Below, piece after piece: positions 10,896-22,000 of a DNA stretch of 64,000 bases (its first letter is position 1; the number at the start of each line of letters is the position of its first letter). A program made the translations under genes and the position numbers. The stretch is taken from the NCBI GenBank assembly GCA_032988165.1, contig JANTQF010000095.1:52611-116610 (forward strand), read 5' to 3'. The notes under the pieces were generated by a model. That model was not told the origin of the DNA. It worked only from the letters and a program-made list of their open reading frames with translations, and did not search any database. The DNA comes from Emmonsiellopsis sp. PD_33. Its lineage: Eukaryota > Ascomycota > Eurotiomycetes > Onygenales > Ajellomycetaceae.

Positions 10896-13391
10896 CTAGG
10901 CTGGCGGAGGAGGTGGCGGCTGGTCACTAGGGGGCTATTGATGGGAAAATGTAGTCAGTAAATCAATCACACAAAAAAAAAGGCAAAGATCTAAAGGTGG
11001 TGGGAAAAGGAAAAACTCACAGGAGGCGGCGGCCCATCGGCCGGCGGTGGAGGCGGAGGCGGACTCCCCGCAGCACCATAACTAGTAAACATTCCTCCCA
11101 AACCAGGCGGTGGCGGGGGAACACCACTCAGCCCCGGCGGTGCGCCCATATGCTGCTGTGGGGGGAACGCCGAGTAACCAGGATACCCATACATCGGAGC
11201 CGCAGCCGCATGGCCTCCTGGCGGGGGTGGAGGGGCGGCTGCGTGCTGCTGGTGCGGTTGTTGCCAGGGGGCTGCTGCGCCTGGAGCGCCGCCGTATCCG
11301 CCGCTGCCGCCGGGGGCAGTGTGCGATCTGTAACCGTAACCGTCTCCGCCGCGGTCTCCTCTATCACCACGGTCATGGCCTCTATCACCGCGCTCGTGGC
11401 GGTCGCCGCGTCCACCGCCGCCGGCCCAGGGTGGAGCAGCAGAAGAGTGCTCACGCGGAACGTACTCGTCACGGGAGCGATCTTCTCGAGGTCGTTGCCA
11501 GGGGGCTGGGCCGCCGGTGGGCCCACGCTGCCAGGGTTTCAGCTCACGTTCACCACCGTGGCTCTCATTTTGGTCGTAACTGCCTGGGCCGGCTTCGATG
11601 CGGCGAGGTTGGCCCTCGGTTGGGGGTGCGCCGCCCAGTTCTTGCATGAGTTGCTAAATCTCGTGTTAGTATGTGTTTTTTAATAGGGGGAGAAGATGAA
11701 TATCTTACCTCCATCTCACGGTCAACAGCATCGGCAGCACCGCCGTGGCGGCCCGGACCACCAGGTTGGTGATTCCGCCAATCGGTTCCACGCTGGCGAT
11801 CTGGACAATCCTTCGCCATGTGTCCTGCATTCCCGCAGACGCGACAGATAATGCTGGCGGTGAAGTTACGCTGTTGGGGACAATCGTATTTGCGATGGCC
11901 AATTTCGCCGCCTAAAATATAGTTAGGAAAAAAAAAAAGATTCATCACTCTCTAGAATACCGGGGGGGTCTAGCTTACAGTTCTGGCAAGCCTGGTTCTC
12001 GTCATCTCTGAGAGTACCGTTGAGCGCAGCAAGTTCTCGCAGCTGGTTCCGCTTGAGCTCATTCTGGCCTTCGGGAATCGAAGCAGCCTATATTTGTTAG
12101 TAAATGCAAGCGCCATAAAAAAACATAAAGGAGGAAAACACAACTTACAGTTTCAATAACGTTGTGAATCAGCTTCTTAGCTTTGTTAACTTTTTCTTCT
12201 GTATCTGCCATGATCAGACAGTGCAGATCTTCTTCCTGGTTGCTAGTGTGAGCCGCGTCAGATCGACCTTTGCCCTCTTTGACGGAGCCTTTGCCACGAA
12301 TGGCGATTTTGGCGCCTGATTCTGTTTCCATTTTCTTGAGGGTATTCCCACGGGGTCCGATAAGTAAGCCAACTTCAAGCAGTGGTAACCTAAGTGTTAG
12401 TCTTTGAAGTGTTTTAAAAAAGATAGTGATAGAGAATGTGCAAGGTGATTAGTAGTTAGGAGGGTTAGTGCAGTAAAAAGGAAAAGAAAAGAAAGATATA
12501 TAGGAAAGTATGAAATCGCGAGAAAAAAGAAGCGATTCGAGGACGGAGCTCGAGTCGCTTTGTAAAAAAAAGAGCAAATAAAGGAATTCGAGAAATGAGA
12601 AAAGAAATGGTTAGGAGTTAGAGGGTTAGTTATCATACTGAAGTTAATCTCTGGATAGTCATTCACGGGCACGTAGACTTTCTCCTGGGTTTTAGTCGGG
12701 CGCCTGTAGTCAGAAGGCGGATGATAGTTAGGGATGATCTTCATGGCCTTCTCAATGAGCTTATGGCGTTCGTCTTCCAGGCGCTTCCGGTAGCGGTATT
12801 CCCTGGTATTGACACGTCTACCGAAGTTATCGTATTGCGGCGCGGGAGATGGGGATCTATACGTTATCAAATAATTTCCGTCAGAATTTACCCTTTTTTT
12901 TATAAAAAAAACAAATAACATCTTCCCACATAAAAGAGAGGAGTTGAATACGCACCTATCTCCATCCGCAGGAACAACATCATTAATCCTAAGTTTCTGA
13001 CTGATCTCCTCGATGCGGAGATGAAGCGTGTACGCCTCAAGCTGCTCATTGGTCATATTCGCCATGATCAGTGTGGGCAGTCCCATGAGGCCGGCCGCCT
13101 TGTTTTCCTCTGCATCCCCCCAGCGGTTGCGCTTCTTGCGCTTCTTCACGCCATCGACGGCTGGCTCGGCTGTAAAAATCGTGTTAGTTTTTCAAAATGA
13201 CAGTGACAACAGGAAGTAAGTAGGAAAAAAGGCTCACCTCGTTCGGGACTCCGGCCTCGCTTGTCCCTGAAGCCGGGATCTGGCGTGGAGACCGCAGTTG
13301 AGTCCTCGCTGGGTTCCTTGTCCGCGCCGAACTGGCGACGGCTGCCAAGGGGGGTACTGTTAGATCCCGTGATTTGACTGCGGAAGGCCAT
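10896..13391 (-). CDS. bbp: Branchpoint-bridging protein (BBP/SF1, Msl5), 597 aa
   Basis: Eight exons (minus): 13238-13391, 12956-13169, 12639-12856, 12149-12372, 11979-12087, 11709-11911, 11021-11653, 10896-10934. The protein carries a basic N terminus with a [10 protein letters not shown] motif (U2AF65-ligand type), an SF1-HH-like helix region, and a single STAR-type KH domain (~155-290) whose GxxG loop is GPRG in [16 protein letters not shown]. The QUA2-like extension is [16 protein letters not shown]. Two CCHC zinc knuckles follow ([28 protein letters not shown]), then a Gly/Arg- and Pro-rich tail ending in proline runs. BBP recognises the intron branch point in the commitment complex together with U2AF. 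Intron 3 (12373-12638, 266 nt) is three to five times longer than its neighbours and is rich in CTAAC motifs. The last exon is only 39 nt; using the next AG would stop at once. Confidence 0.95.
12373..12638 (-). other. Long BBP intron 3 with six CTAAC motifs
   Basis: GTATGATAACTAAC at the donor. CTAAC appears on the minus strand six times: three within 12609-12632, two within 12453-12473 (followed by a CTAAT), and one near 12390. Long pyrimidine tracts lie between. The acceptor is GAAG at 12373-12374; a competing TTAG lies ~14 nt upstream. Retention would append intron-encoded residues and stop at 12397. Confidence 0.8.
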
Positions 13392-14066
13392 GGTGAACTT
13401 TTGCGCGCGATTCTGACAGTCCGGGCTGATCTGGTCAGTAAGTTGTAAGTAAGGTGATGGCGAATGTTGATGACGGGGAGCAAGAGGTGGCAAGTCGGGC
13501 CTTTGCGAAAAAGGGTGACCGGTCACGTGCAAAGCTGCTGAGTCAGCCGTGCTTAGGTAATCGCGTTTCCGCCCATGCCGGAATTGGTAACAACCGCGGC
13601 TGACCTCGGGAATATTGCTACATTTCACAGAGCGGAGATGAAGTGGAGTTGAAAGAATTCAAATATATCGAGTTTTGAGAAGAAAAGTTCGCTCCATTTC
13701 CCTAGCTAGTAATTATATGTATGCTACAGCATGAAAGTATATATCCATTCCAATATCAACAACCCAAATAAAAGAGAGCTAAAAACTAGATACATAAAGT
13801 GAAGTTGTGCGCATCAAAGTCGGCGCGTCGCCCGAGCGACCGGGCTGTCTAGAAAAGACCATGCTTGTAAACGATTGTAAGTGGTTCCAAAGCGGTTTCG
13901 GGTATAAAGGTGTAAGGGGGTGGAGGTCGGTCATGAGAGGCGTAAGATGGAGTGGTAAGGATAGCAAGAGAGTGAGTGTATATAATGTTTCATTTCCGGT
14001 TCGGTACTTTTGCTCGAAAGAGTGGAAGAAAGGGAGTGCGGAAAAAAGTCGAAAAGCACAGCAGGT
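13392..14066. other. BBP upstream region and ferric reductase 3' flank
   Basis: 675 bp between two minus-strand genes. Contains the CACGTG site at 13524-13529 and an AT-rich 3'-end tract (13660-13800). No additional gene seen. Confidence 0.6.
13524..13529. promoter_or_regulatory. CACGTG site upstream of BBP
   Basis: CACGTG within GGTCACGTGC, starting 133 bp upstream of the BBP ATG at 13391. Core and distance match those of the site upstream of dbp8. Factor binding is inference. Confidence 0.4.
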
Positions 14067-16025
14067 CTACCACGAAAAGCTTTCCTCTAAGAAATCAATA
14101 TGGGTGCTTTGTTGCCGTTGTCGACATGCTCGTCGGACATCATCGCTCAAGCTGCCTGTGCCGCAGACAAGAACTCCCATCGCCCCGACCTGCCCTTCTA
14201 TTTCCGAGTCAAGCAGTGTTTGGACGTTGGGCTTCCCAGGGAACATCTGCACAGTTGAGCTGGGGCTGTGGATTTCGCGCGTGTTGCGAGGCCGGGTAAT
14301 GAAGAGCATGATCTTGAGAATGTCGCGTCGTTTCTCCATAGACAGAATAGCGGTCATCCAGGGACGGATCCACTCGAGGTGCTCGGGCGATTGAATAATC
14401 CAGACCAGCGTTACTTTTCGAGCTGCAACTGTGCCAGCAGCATAACCGGCAACAAGGTGGCGGACAAACGAGACGTGGTGGGTGATGCCAACACCAGCAG
14501 CGAAAAGCATTACCGTGCCATACGAGTCGAGGGTATGGTCGATGCCATAAGGTCCTTCCACCATGGCATTGACAGAAATACGACCGTCCATAGTTTCGCT
14601 AGCGCGTTCAAAAAGTGCATTGGTGAAGCCAGTTCGTCGGCGGATGATCAAAGATATGGTAGACTTCTTTTGGATGGACATAACATCCTGGCGCGACTTG
14701 ACGAGGCCCTTTTCATCGCTGACGTCGTCTTCGCTGTCGCTCCACGCAGCCGTAAAGGGATGCGACATCCAAAAGCCGATAGACGGCACGTAGAGGTAGA
14801 GGTGCTTGCCGGGCTGGAATCTCCATGGTCGAGCGAGTTTCAGGGTGATGCGAAGTGCCTCTCCTGGCAGGATCTCGACGATGGCAGTGGTATTCTTCTT
14901 GCCAAAATTTCGGTAGACGAGATGGAAAATCCGGACGGAACGCTGTAGTTTATTAGCAAGTAGACGATAGCAAGGATTCATAACACAGTCAACTTACTTC
15001 TACTACCCAAACCACGATAGCACCAATTAGGAACCGCAGCTGCATTCTGTCCTTCAAGTGGATCCACAAAAAGGCAAAGGTTATGACGACCATCAGGATG
15101 TGGAGATGGAGGAAGGTCTCATAGAATGCATGTCGAATCGCGGACGGGGAGTGTAAAACGAGTATAACGAATAAAATGGCAGCCTGAGTATGTTAGTGCC
15201 GTTTCAAACAGTTTCCAAGCGATAAACACTGGTGTCTACGTACAACGAGGCCACTCATGATAAACTGGCTTTTGAAGGAACCAGAAACGGCAGCCCAGCC
15301 CTCTATTAACGAGTTAGCAACTGGAGGGCAATTAATCAGGTTTACCAAAAACACTTACTTGTATGGACCTTGTTTATCATCCATGCGAGGACATGGGTGA
15401 TGGATTCCAAAACGACGATTCGTGCAAACCAGCGATGGAGCAGATTCCAGGTGTCGAATGATACGTTGAGCAGCCTGATCAGAGGGTTGTTCCTCCCAGC
15501 CATGATAACCAATGGGATCAGGTTGACCACGGCCATTGTGCCAGCTCTGTTTCTGATGAGGCCAAGGACGGTTGACTCCGCTCCTGGGTAGTCAATCGTC
15601 ACACAGCACAAAGTCACGTTCATCCCGATAACGCCTAGGAGGAGCACTGTTTGAAAACGGGTGGGGAGGGTTCCCACGTTGAGGGCGGTTGAAAGGCGGA
15701 ATTCCCTGTTGTGTCGAGTGCGGAATAAGGGGGCGTAGATGACGGATCTCTTCAGCCATGCCCAGTATGGGTCTGGGGTCACGAAGTATCGTTGGGTATC
15801 ATTGTTGAGGTTTGTAAGCCGCCGGATATGGTTCGAGAATCGGATAGTGTTCTGCCAAATGAGGAAAAAGGCAAGGACACTGCCGCCCACCAGGAGGGAC
15901 AAAAGGGCGAGTCTGTCGTTGAGAAAGTCGGAGGGTTGAGGGCCTTCATGGTGACCACCGGACCGCTTCTCATGGGCGAATGCGGTGCCCAAGACGGCGC
16001 AAAGGAGGAGCAACGACTTCATCAC
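14067..16025 (-). CDS. Ferric-chelate reductase (FRE family), 595 aa
   Basis: Four exons (minus): 15359-16025, 15244-15302, 14998-15183 and 14067-14942. Starts with a cleavable signal peptide (MMKSLLLLCAVLGTAFA), then a luminal segment and a first helix. The ferric-reductase transmembrane core contains candidate haem histidines in LLHRWFARIVVLESITHVLAW and in RHAFYETFLHLHILMV. The cytosolic part has an FAD site with the HPFT motif (365-368), a GPYG loop (434-437), the NADPH-binding LFAAGVGITHHVSF segment, and the C-terminal VCGTGSLSDDVRRACRQ motif. Such proteins reduce extracellular Fe(III) or Cu(II) with cytosolic NADPH before high-affinity uptake. Length is typical. No iron-permease or multicopper-oxidase gene lies next to it. 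Which metal it serves cannot be told from sequence. Confidence 0.9.
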
Positions 16026-19000
16026 GGCCTCTTGCCTGGACTGGCCAGGAGACGGGAGTAGGGGCTAGTATATCGGCAGTAAAGAGGGACGACGCAGAGA
16101 AGCAAAGAGCCAGGCCGTGCTGGGGTCAGGGTCGTCGCTTGGAGGCCAGCTGCAGCGAGATACCCGACAGCGTGCGTGGGGTTGTGATCAAGCGAATGAA
16201 TGTGGAGCAGGATTGCAAAGGAATGGACGATACGGTGATCGAGGACCGACAGTATCTGATGGGGATGGGGAGGAGAGGAGAGACAGAGAGAGAGAGAGAG
16301 GGAGAGGGAGAGAGAGCGAAAAGAGGCGAGCAACGGCGAATGGAGCCAGTCCACCAGTGAGTCCACCCAGATCTTCGCGCGTGTCGATCGGAGGCGCCAG
16401 GCAGTGCTGGCAAAGTTCAAACCGGGCAGCCAAAAATAAGATTCACGGCGGGATTGACGATTGACTGAGCCAGCAGCTGTTTAATAAAAGTAGGGTCTGG
16501 GGAGATAGAGAGGGAGTGTGTGTGTGTGAAGCAGGAATCAAACAGAGAAGTGGATCCCAGCAGATAAAAAGAGCGGAGTGACTGGGGATAAAGATGGCCG
16601 GGAGCAGAACATGAGACAAAGCAGCGAAGAGAGAGACACAGAGACACAGAAACAGAGGGAGAAGGCCCAAGGGAAACAGACAGACAGACATGGGGATTAT
16701 GGATAGCCAGGGGAGAGGAGAGCAGTGGGTCAGCCACAGCCAAGAGAGACAATAGACTGGGACTGGGATCTCGAATCCTCGAATCCCGGACTCGACTCGA
16801 CTGTTCTGTCTGTTCTGTCTGTTCTGTTTGCTGTCTCCTGTCTCCTGTCTCCTGTCTGTCCCACTGATTGTTGTTGCACCAGACCCCTCTCTTCACTCAT
16901 GTCACCAACGCTGTCTTGCCCCCGCCTCAGGTCTCTCTCAGTCTCTCACCAGCCAGCAGCCTCTCTCAAATTGAGACGGGCAAGACCAGCCAGGACATCC
17001 CTGGCGCTGTCTGGGCCGGCGGCTTGGCGACTCCCAGTCCCAGTCTCCCTCTCCCACTGGCTGTTTGCTGCTGTTCCTGGCTGTCCCTGGCAGGATTCCT
17101 CGCCCCTGAAACAGCCTGCTGTGGCACCCTTCGCTCCAGCCAGGCCAGAACAGAACACACAACCTTATCTGGTTTCAACTCCAGCCCGCTCGGTTCTGTC
17201 GCGGCAATGGCGACTTCAGGTTTCGAGATAGACAATGCCCGACTACGCTGTGTATCCCGACTATTAGTATCCCCGATATTCCTCCGCCTCCTGTTTGCGT
17301 GCAATCTATCTGAGTCTGTATCATCCACTTTGATGCCAGTTGGCGATACAATCATTCGTCACCCTTGATAGTAGTATCGAGTGGATGGCGTTTCCGCCTT
17401 TTGTTTCCTGTCTCATTTCCACCCTGCCGTCTCGAACCATGGCTGCCACATCCACACCCCTCCTATCAACAACTCCTCTCTACTCTTTGCTTCGAGTCCC
17501 AGACTCCCAGTATCTATCTTCCCGCCTCCCCTCGCCCTGCATTATGCATACTGCACAGCCGTTAGATAACTTACCAACCAACTGAACAGTTATCCAACAC
17601 CCAATAACCATGACGTGGCCACCAACAAAATCCCAACGATCTGTACCCCGCATCATCAAACCACCAAACCTGCACCCCGTCCTTCACGCAATAATAATAT
17701 CAACCAGACTCGGGATGTCTGAACAGATAGGCCAGATTTGCAGCTGGGATTAATCTCTTCCTTTTTCTACTTCTGCTCTTCCAATACCCCACACCCACAC
17801 AACAGTCAATCTACCAAGCTTTCCACAGCACAATATTTGAAATGACCCTTGCAGAAACATGGGCAAAAGGATGCCTCCCTAGGTCTCGACCAACCAACCA
17901 CACACAAAAGATTAAAATAAATTAATCCCATCATATAGTTATATGCTGGACTGTTTTTTAATTGACTCTGCTCAATCATTTGAGAAACCTGTCCGGATGA
18001 CAGGTTTCTTCTTTCTTTCTTTAATTTACCAAAATTCTTTTTTTCCTTCAAGGTGTGTTGTTTTCATTTCAATATATCCGAGCCTGGCAAGCAATAAACA
18101 CATACTGGGGCCCCCCATCAAGTGAGGATCAATGAAATAGGAGAAACCCAAAGCCCAAGGCTGAGCTGTTTTTCTAATGGTCCATGCATCCAGAAATCTA
18201 TAGGCTAGGAGGAAGGAAGGGTGGCCTACAAGTGCATAAACTTACTGTGGCACAACAAAGTATGGCAGAAATATAGCCACTAAAAAAAAAGAGAACCAGT
18301 TTCAGCAATGGTAGCTCTCCCACCTCAGCACGCCAGGGGAAAAAGAAATACCAACTCTGTTCAAGAAAAGCGAACATAAGATGCACTAACTAGTTGAGAA
18401 AAGGGGGCATTCAAAGGAATGAGCAAGTCAGTCAAGGAAAGAGGACAAAGACAAGCATTAAGTTCATCAAGAAAAGGGGCTAAAATAGGCAAGTCAAAGG
18501 AGTCAAAAGAGGCATCAAATCCGTCAAAAGAGGGGCGTAAGAAGCAAGCACTGATCAGCCACCAACAACGTAATGGTTGCAGAATGGGGGAGGGACAGGT
18601 TCAACGCAAAACGCAGTCCCTGACGACCTTCGATTTGGCGAGATGAGTAGGTAGTTAGTTACTCATGGGCAGAAAGATGAGTTGATAAGGGCCGGCGTGC
18701 AAAAATAGGGGTCCTCAGTAGCCATCAAACATGACATGATTTCCCTTTCGTTTCGGAATTAGGTCGCTAGTGCTGGGGTCAAGCGGCGCCATCTGGGTTC
18801 GAGGAAGCCACATAAAGCTTGCCTTCAGAATCGGAGTTTGCGTTGTAGTGAAAATGGGAGTTGCCGTTGATCTGGCTGTCGTTTTGGTCGTTATATCCCG
18901 GGAGTGATACGAGAACAAATACCACGTAGAAGGATAGCAAGTTGCCTGAAAGATAAGCAGCCAAGCGCCACCACCTGACAGCCCATGCTCGATCCCAACA

Positions 19001-19078
19001 TCTCCTCCCGTGAATATCGATATCCTCCCAGCGCAGTCTCCCAACAGCCCATGGCGTCCTTTCTGAGCGCGAGAACTG
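16026..19078. other. 3 kb spacer, no confident gene
   Basis: Upstream region of the ferric reductase and 3' flank of the NLR. The first kilobase is full of short GA/CT and TGTCTC repeats (16270-16320, 16510-16530, 16620-16690, 16800-16860), as in fungal promoters. Antisense-overlapping frames there are repeat artefacts. 18782-19078 (minus) stays open in the NLR frame beyond its stop; see findings. Confidence 0.55.
16279..16318. repeat. GA-rich microsatellite
   Basis: Alternating GA run with single interruptions, about 255-290 bp upstream of the ferric reductase ATG. On the transcribed strand it is a CT tract, as is usual in fungal promoters. Confidence 0.8.
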
Positions 19079-22000
19079 TCACCTTTCGCTAAAACGACGT
19101 TTTAAACCCAGTCGAGTTCGGTGCTCAGTAGCCTTTGATCCTGATTCTGGTGGTTCAGTCGTACGTTCGTCGGCGGGACGACTAGCAGGAGACATGGTCG
19201 TGAGAGGTTCTGATATATCTGGAGCTCGTTGATCCTTTTCTGGTTGAGCGGATAATAGCGGCTTGTTTAGCGAGGAGGTGTCCGCATGTTGTAGATAGTT
19301 TATCCAGTCATATGATGATAGAGTATATGGGTGATCAGGACCGAGGTGCTCACTGTGAAGTTGGACACATTCTCTCATCAAGGTTAGGGCATCTTCAACT
19401 TTTCCTAGGGAATGCCAGACACAGGCTAGGTTGTGCATGCTGGTCAGAGTATCAGGATGCTCTGAACCTAGCATTTGCTTGCTAGCCTCTAGTACCTGTA
19501 TTCCTAGCTCTTCTGCTTTCTTCCACTGTCCTTGCTTATCATAGGTTAAGGCTAGATTGTGCATGCTGGTCAGAGTATCAGGATGCTCTAAACCCAGTAC
19601 CTGCTTTCTAGTCTCTAGTACCTGTATTCCTAGCTCTTCTGCTTTCTTCCACTGTCCTTGCATATCATAGGTTGAGGCTAGACCGCTCATACTGATTAGA
19701 GTATCAGGATGGTTTAAACCCAGTACCTGCTTTCTAATCTCTAGTGCCTGTATTCCTAGCTCTTCCGCTTTCTTCCACTGTCCTTGCTTAATATAGGTTG
19801 AGGCTAGGTTGTGCATGCTGGTCAGAGTATCAGGATGCTCTAAACCCAGTATTTGCTTGCTAGCATCTAGTACCTGTATTCCTAGCTCTTCTGCTTTCTT
19901 CCACTGTCCTTGCTTATTATAGGTTGAGGCTAGATTGTTCATACTGATTAGAGTATCAGGATGCTCTAAACCCAGTACCTGCTTTCTAATCTCTAGTACC
20001 TGTATTCCTAGCTCTTCTGCTTTCTTCCATTGCCCTTGATTTGTATAGGCTAAGACTAGTCCATTCCTGCTGTTCAAAGTAGAGATGTTTGTATTGCCGT
20101 ATTCCCTTTCTCGTATCCTGACGATTTTCTCAAACATGGCTGCTGCTGCATTGTACCTCCCATCGAGAGCTATGCAACTCGCAACCGTATGAAGCAATTC
20201 GGTGTATTTGTCCTGCTGAGTCTGAAACTGGAGTTCTCCTATCAATGACAGAGCATGAGGTAGATATTCTCGCCACAGCTTTCGATTTTTATGGTTGTCA
20301 TACGGAAACGTTTCATTTAATCGATCGGCTGTTTTAGATATCCATTGGGTAAACTGATTCTCCTTCCTCAACCAGTTCCGAGTCGCAAGACGCACAAGTC
20401 GATGAAGAGCAAGGGAACCGCTTTTATCCTGCTCGGCAATAAAGGAATAGGCTTTGAGAAGGCCTATGGCGTCTAGACTCTCCTTCTTGGATTTTGACTG
20501 GGGAAGAAGGGACCGAGGGATGTCGCGTGGATTGATGCAAGCCATCAATGACAGGTAGTTAGCTGCTAGTTCATTGAGACGCTGTATCTGTTGGAAAGAT
20601 ATCAACCAAGTAGTGACAACCGGGTTCTGGAGACTTCTGTAGCGGCCTTCATCCTCGAAGTCCTCACTCAATATCTCCACGGCATCTGATTCCTGTCCCT
20701 GCAGGAGTTCGAGATATTCGGTCAGTCCTGTGGAATTTTCGTTGATATACGCCGCCGCCTGGGCAATGGCCAGTGGGAGAAACGTTAACTGTTCAAGAAG
20801 GGCAATTGTCGTATTTCTGTCCTCGACCAAGTCCGAATCGATCAGTGATCTTTTTAGGAACTGCACACCAGTCTGCTCATCTAGTTCGTCGACCGAGACC
20901 ACATGAGAGGACGCCAGTTTCGTCGCTAGTTTTCGGTTGCGAGAGGTAAAAATCATATGTCCTTGTTCATTTTGAGGGAGAAAATTCTTGAGTGCTGGGG
21001 TGGCGTCGCTACCCTTAATCCACATGTCCATATCATCCGCATTATCGAAGATGAGTAGCCATTTCCCGGAAGTCTTTTCGTTGAGGTGGTCCCTGACCCG
21101 CTCTTTTGTCTTTGCTACTTCCACACATTGGATTCCTATCGCAGACGCAATACTCGTATAGGCTTGTTCAACGCTCTCGTAGCTGGTACAGGGGATCCAG
21201 AAAATAGAGAGTCCGGCATATTTGTGTCGCATGCGATAAGCCAGCTCCAGCACCACCTGGGTCTTTCCAACCCCCCCAAGTCCAGAGATAGCGATCTTAG
21301 CCGGCCCATCCGGCTGCAGAATTAAATCCTCGACCCTTTCAATCTCGTTTTTGCGGCCCACGAATTGTGGGTTTCTTAAAAATGGGACCATCCAGCGACG
21401 TTCGGGTTCTCTCGCTACAGAAAACTTGCTTAGCATAACAAGAAACACATATGTTTATTATTAGGACATATACTACAGACCTCCTTCGCAATTAGGTCGC
21501 CAAAACTCCAAGAAAGCCTTGGCAGCTGAAGCGCCAGTGGCCGCTGCATAGGCTTGCCATAATTTACTTTTATGGCTGTCGGCATAGTCACACACCCCTT
21601 TGACAATGATGCACGAAACATTATCCCACACTCCAGCCGCCTCCATTTCGAAGCCGATGACATTCTCTTCCTTCGAAATTCGGTCACGGTGCTCTCCAGA
21701 TTTCATCACTGTGTCGGCGGAGGCGACTGTCCCGATATGTATGGCTGCGTCTGCAACGCCTCCATCTCGCCGACGACTAACTCCGTTTTTATCGCACCCT
21801 AGACGGCTGCAATCCTGCTCTAGTGCCTCATTGCAAATATTGATATCCTGGTCACTACAGCACCTGGCAGGCGAACCTTCACTGTAATGTTTGTGGTGGT
21901 ATGAGGCTTCAAAGAGAATATCTTCGGCACTGCCTGGAGGTTGCCATTTTGCTTCGGATCGCTGGATGCGGTGAAGGTTTTGTAGCATCTGTTCTCGAAG

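Noticed and set aside
17160..17170. GATA-type site (CAGATAAG on minus) as an iron-regulator site for the ferric reductase
   Set aside because: It lies 1.1 kb upstream, matches the iron-responsive GATA consensus only partly, and single GATA cores are common by chance.
19406..20035. Regular 126-bp repeats as a CRISPR-like array or minisatellite
   Set aside because: They are in-frame TPR-coding units with no spacer structure, in a eukaryotic gene.
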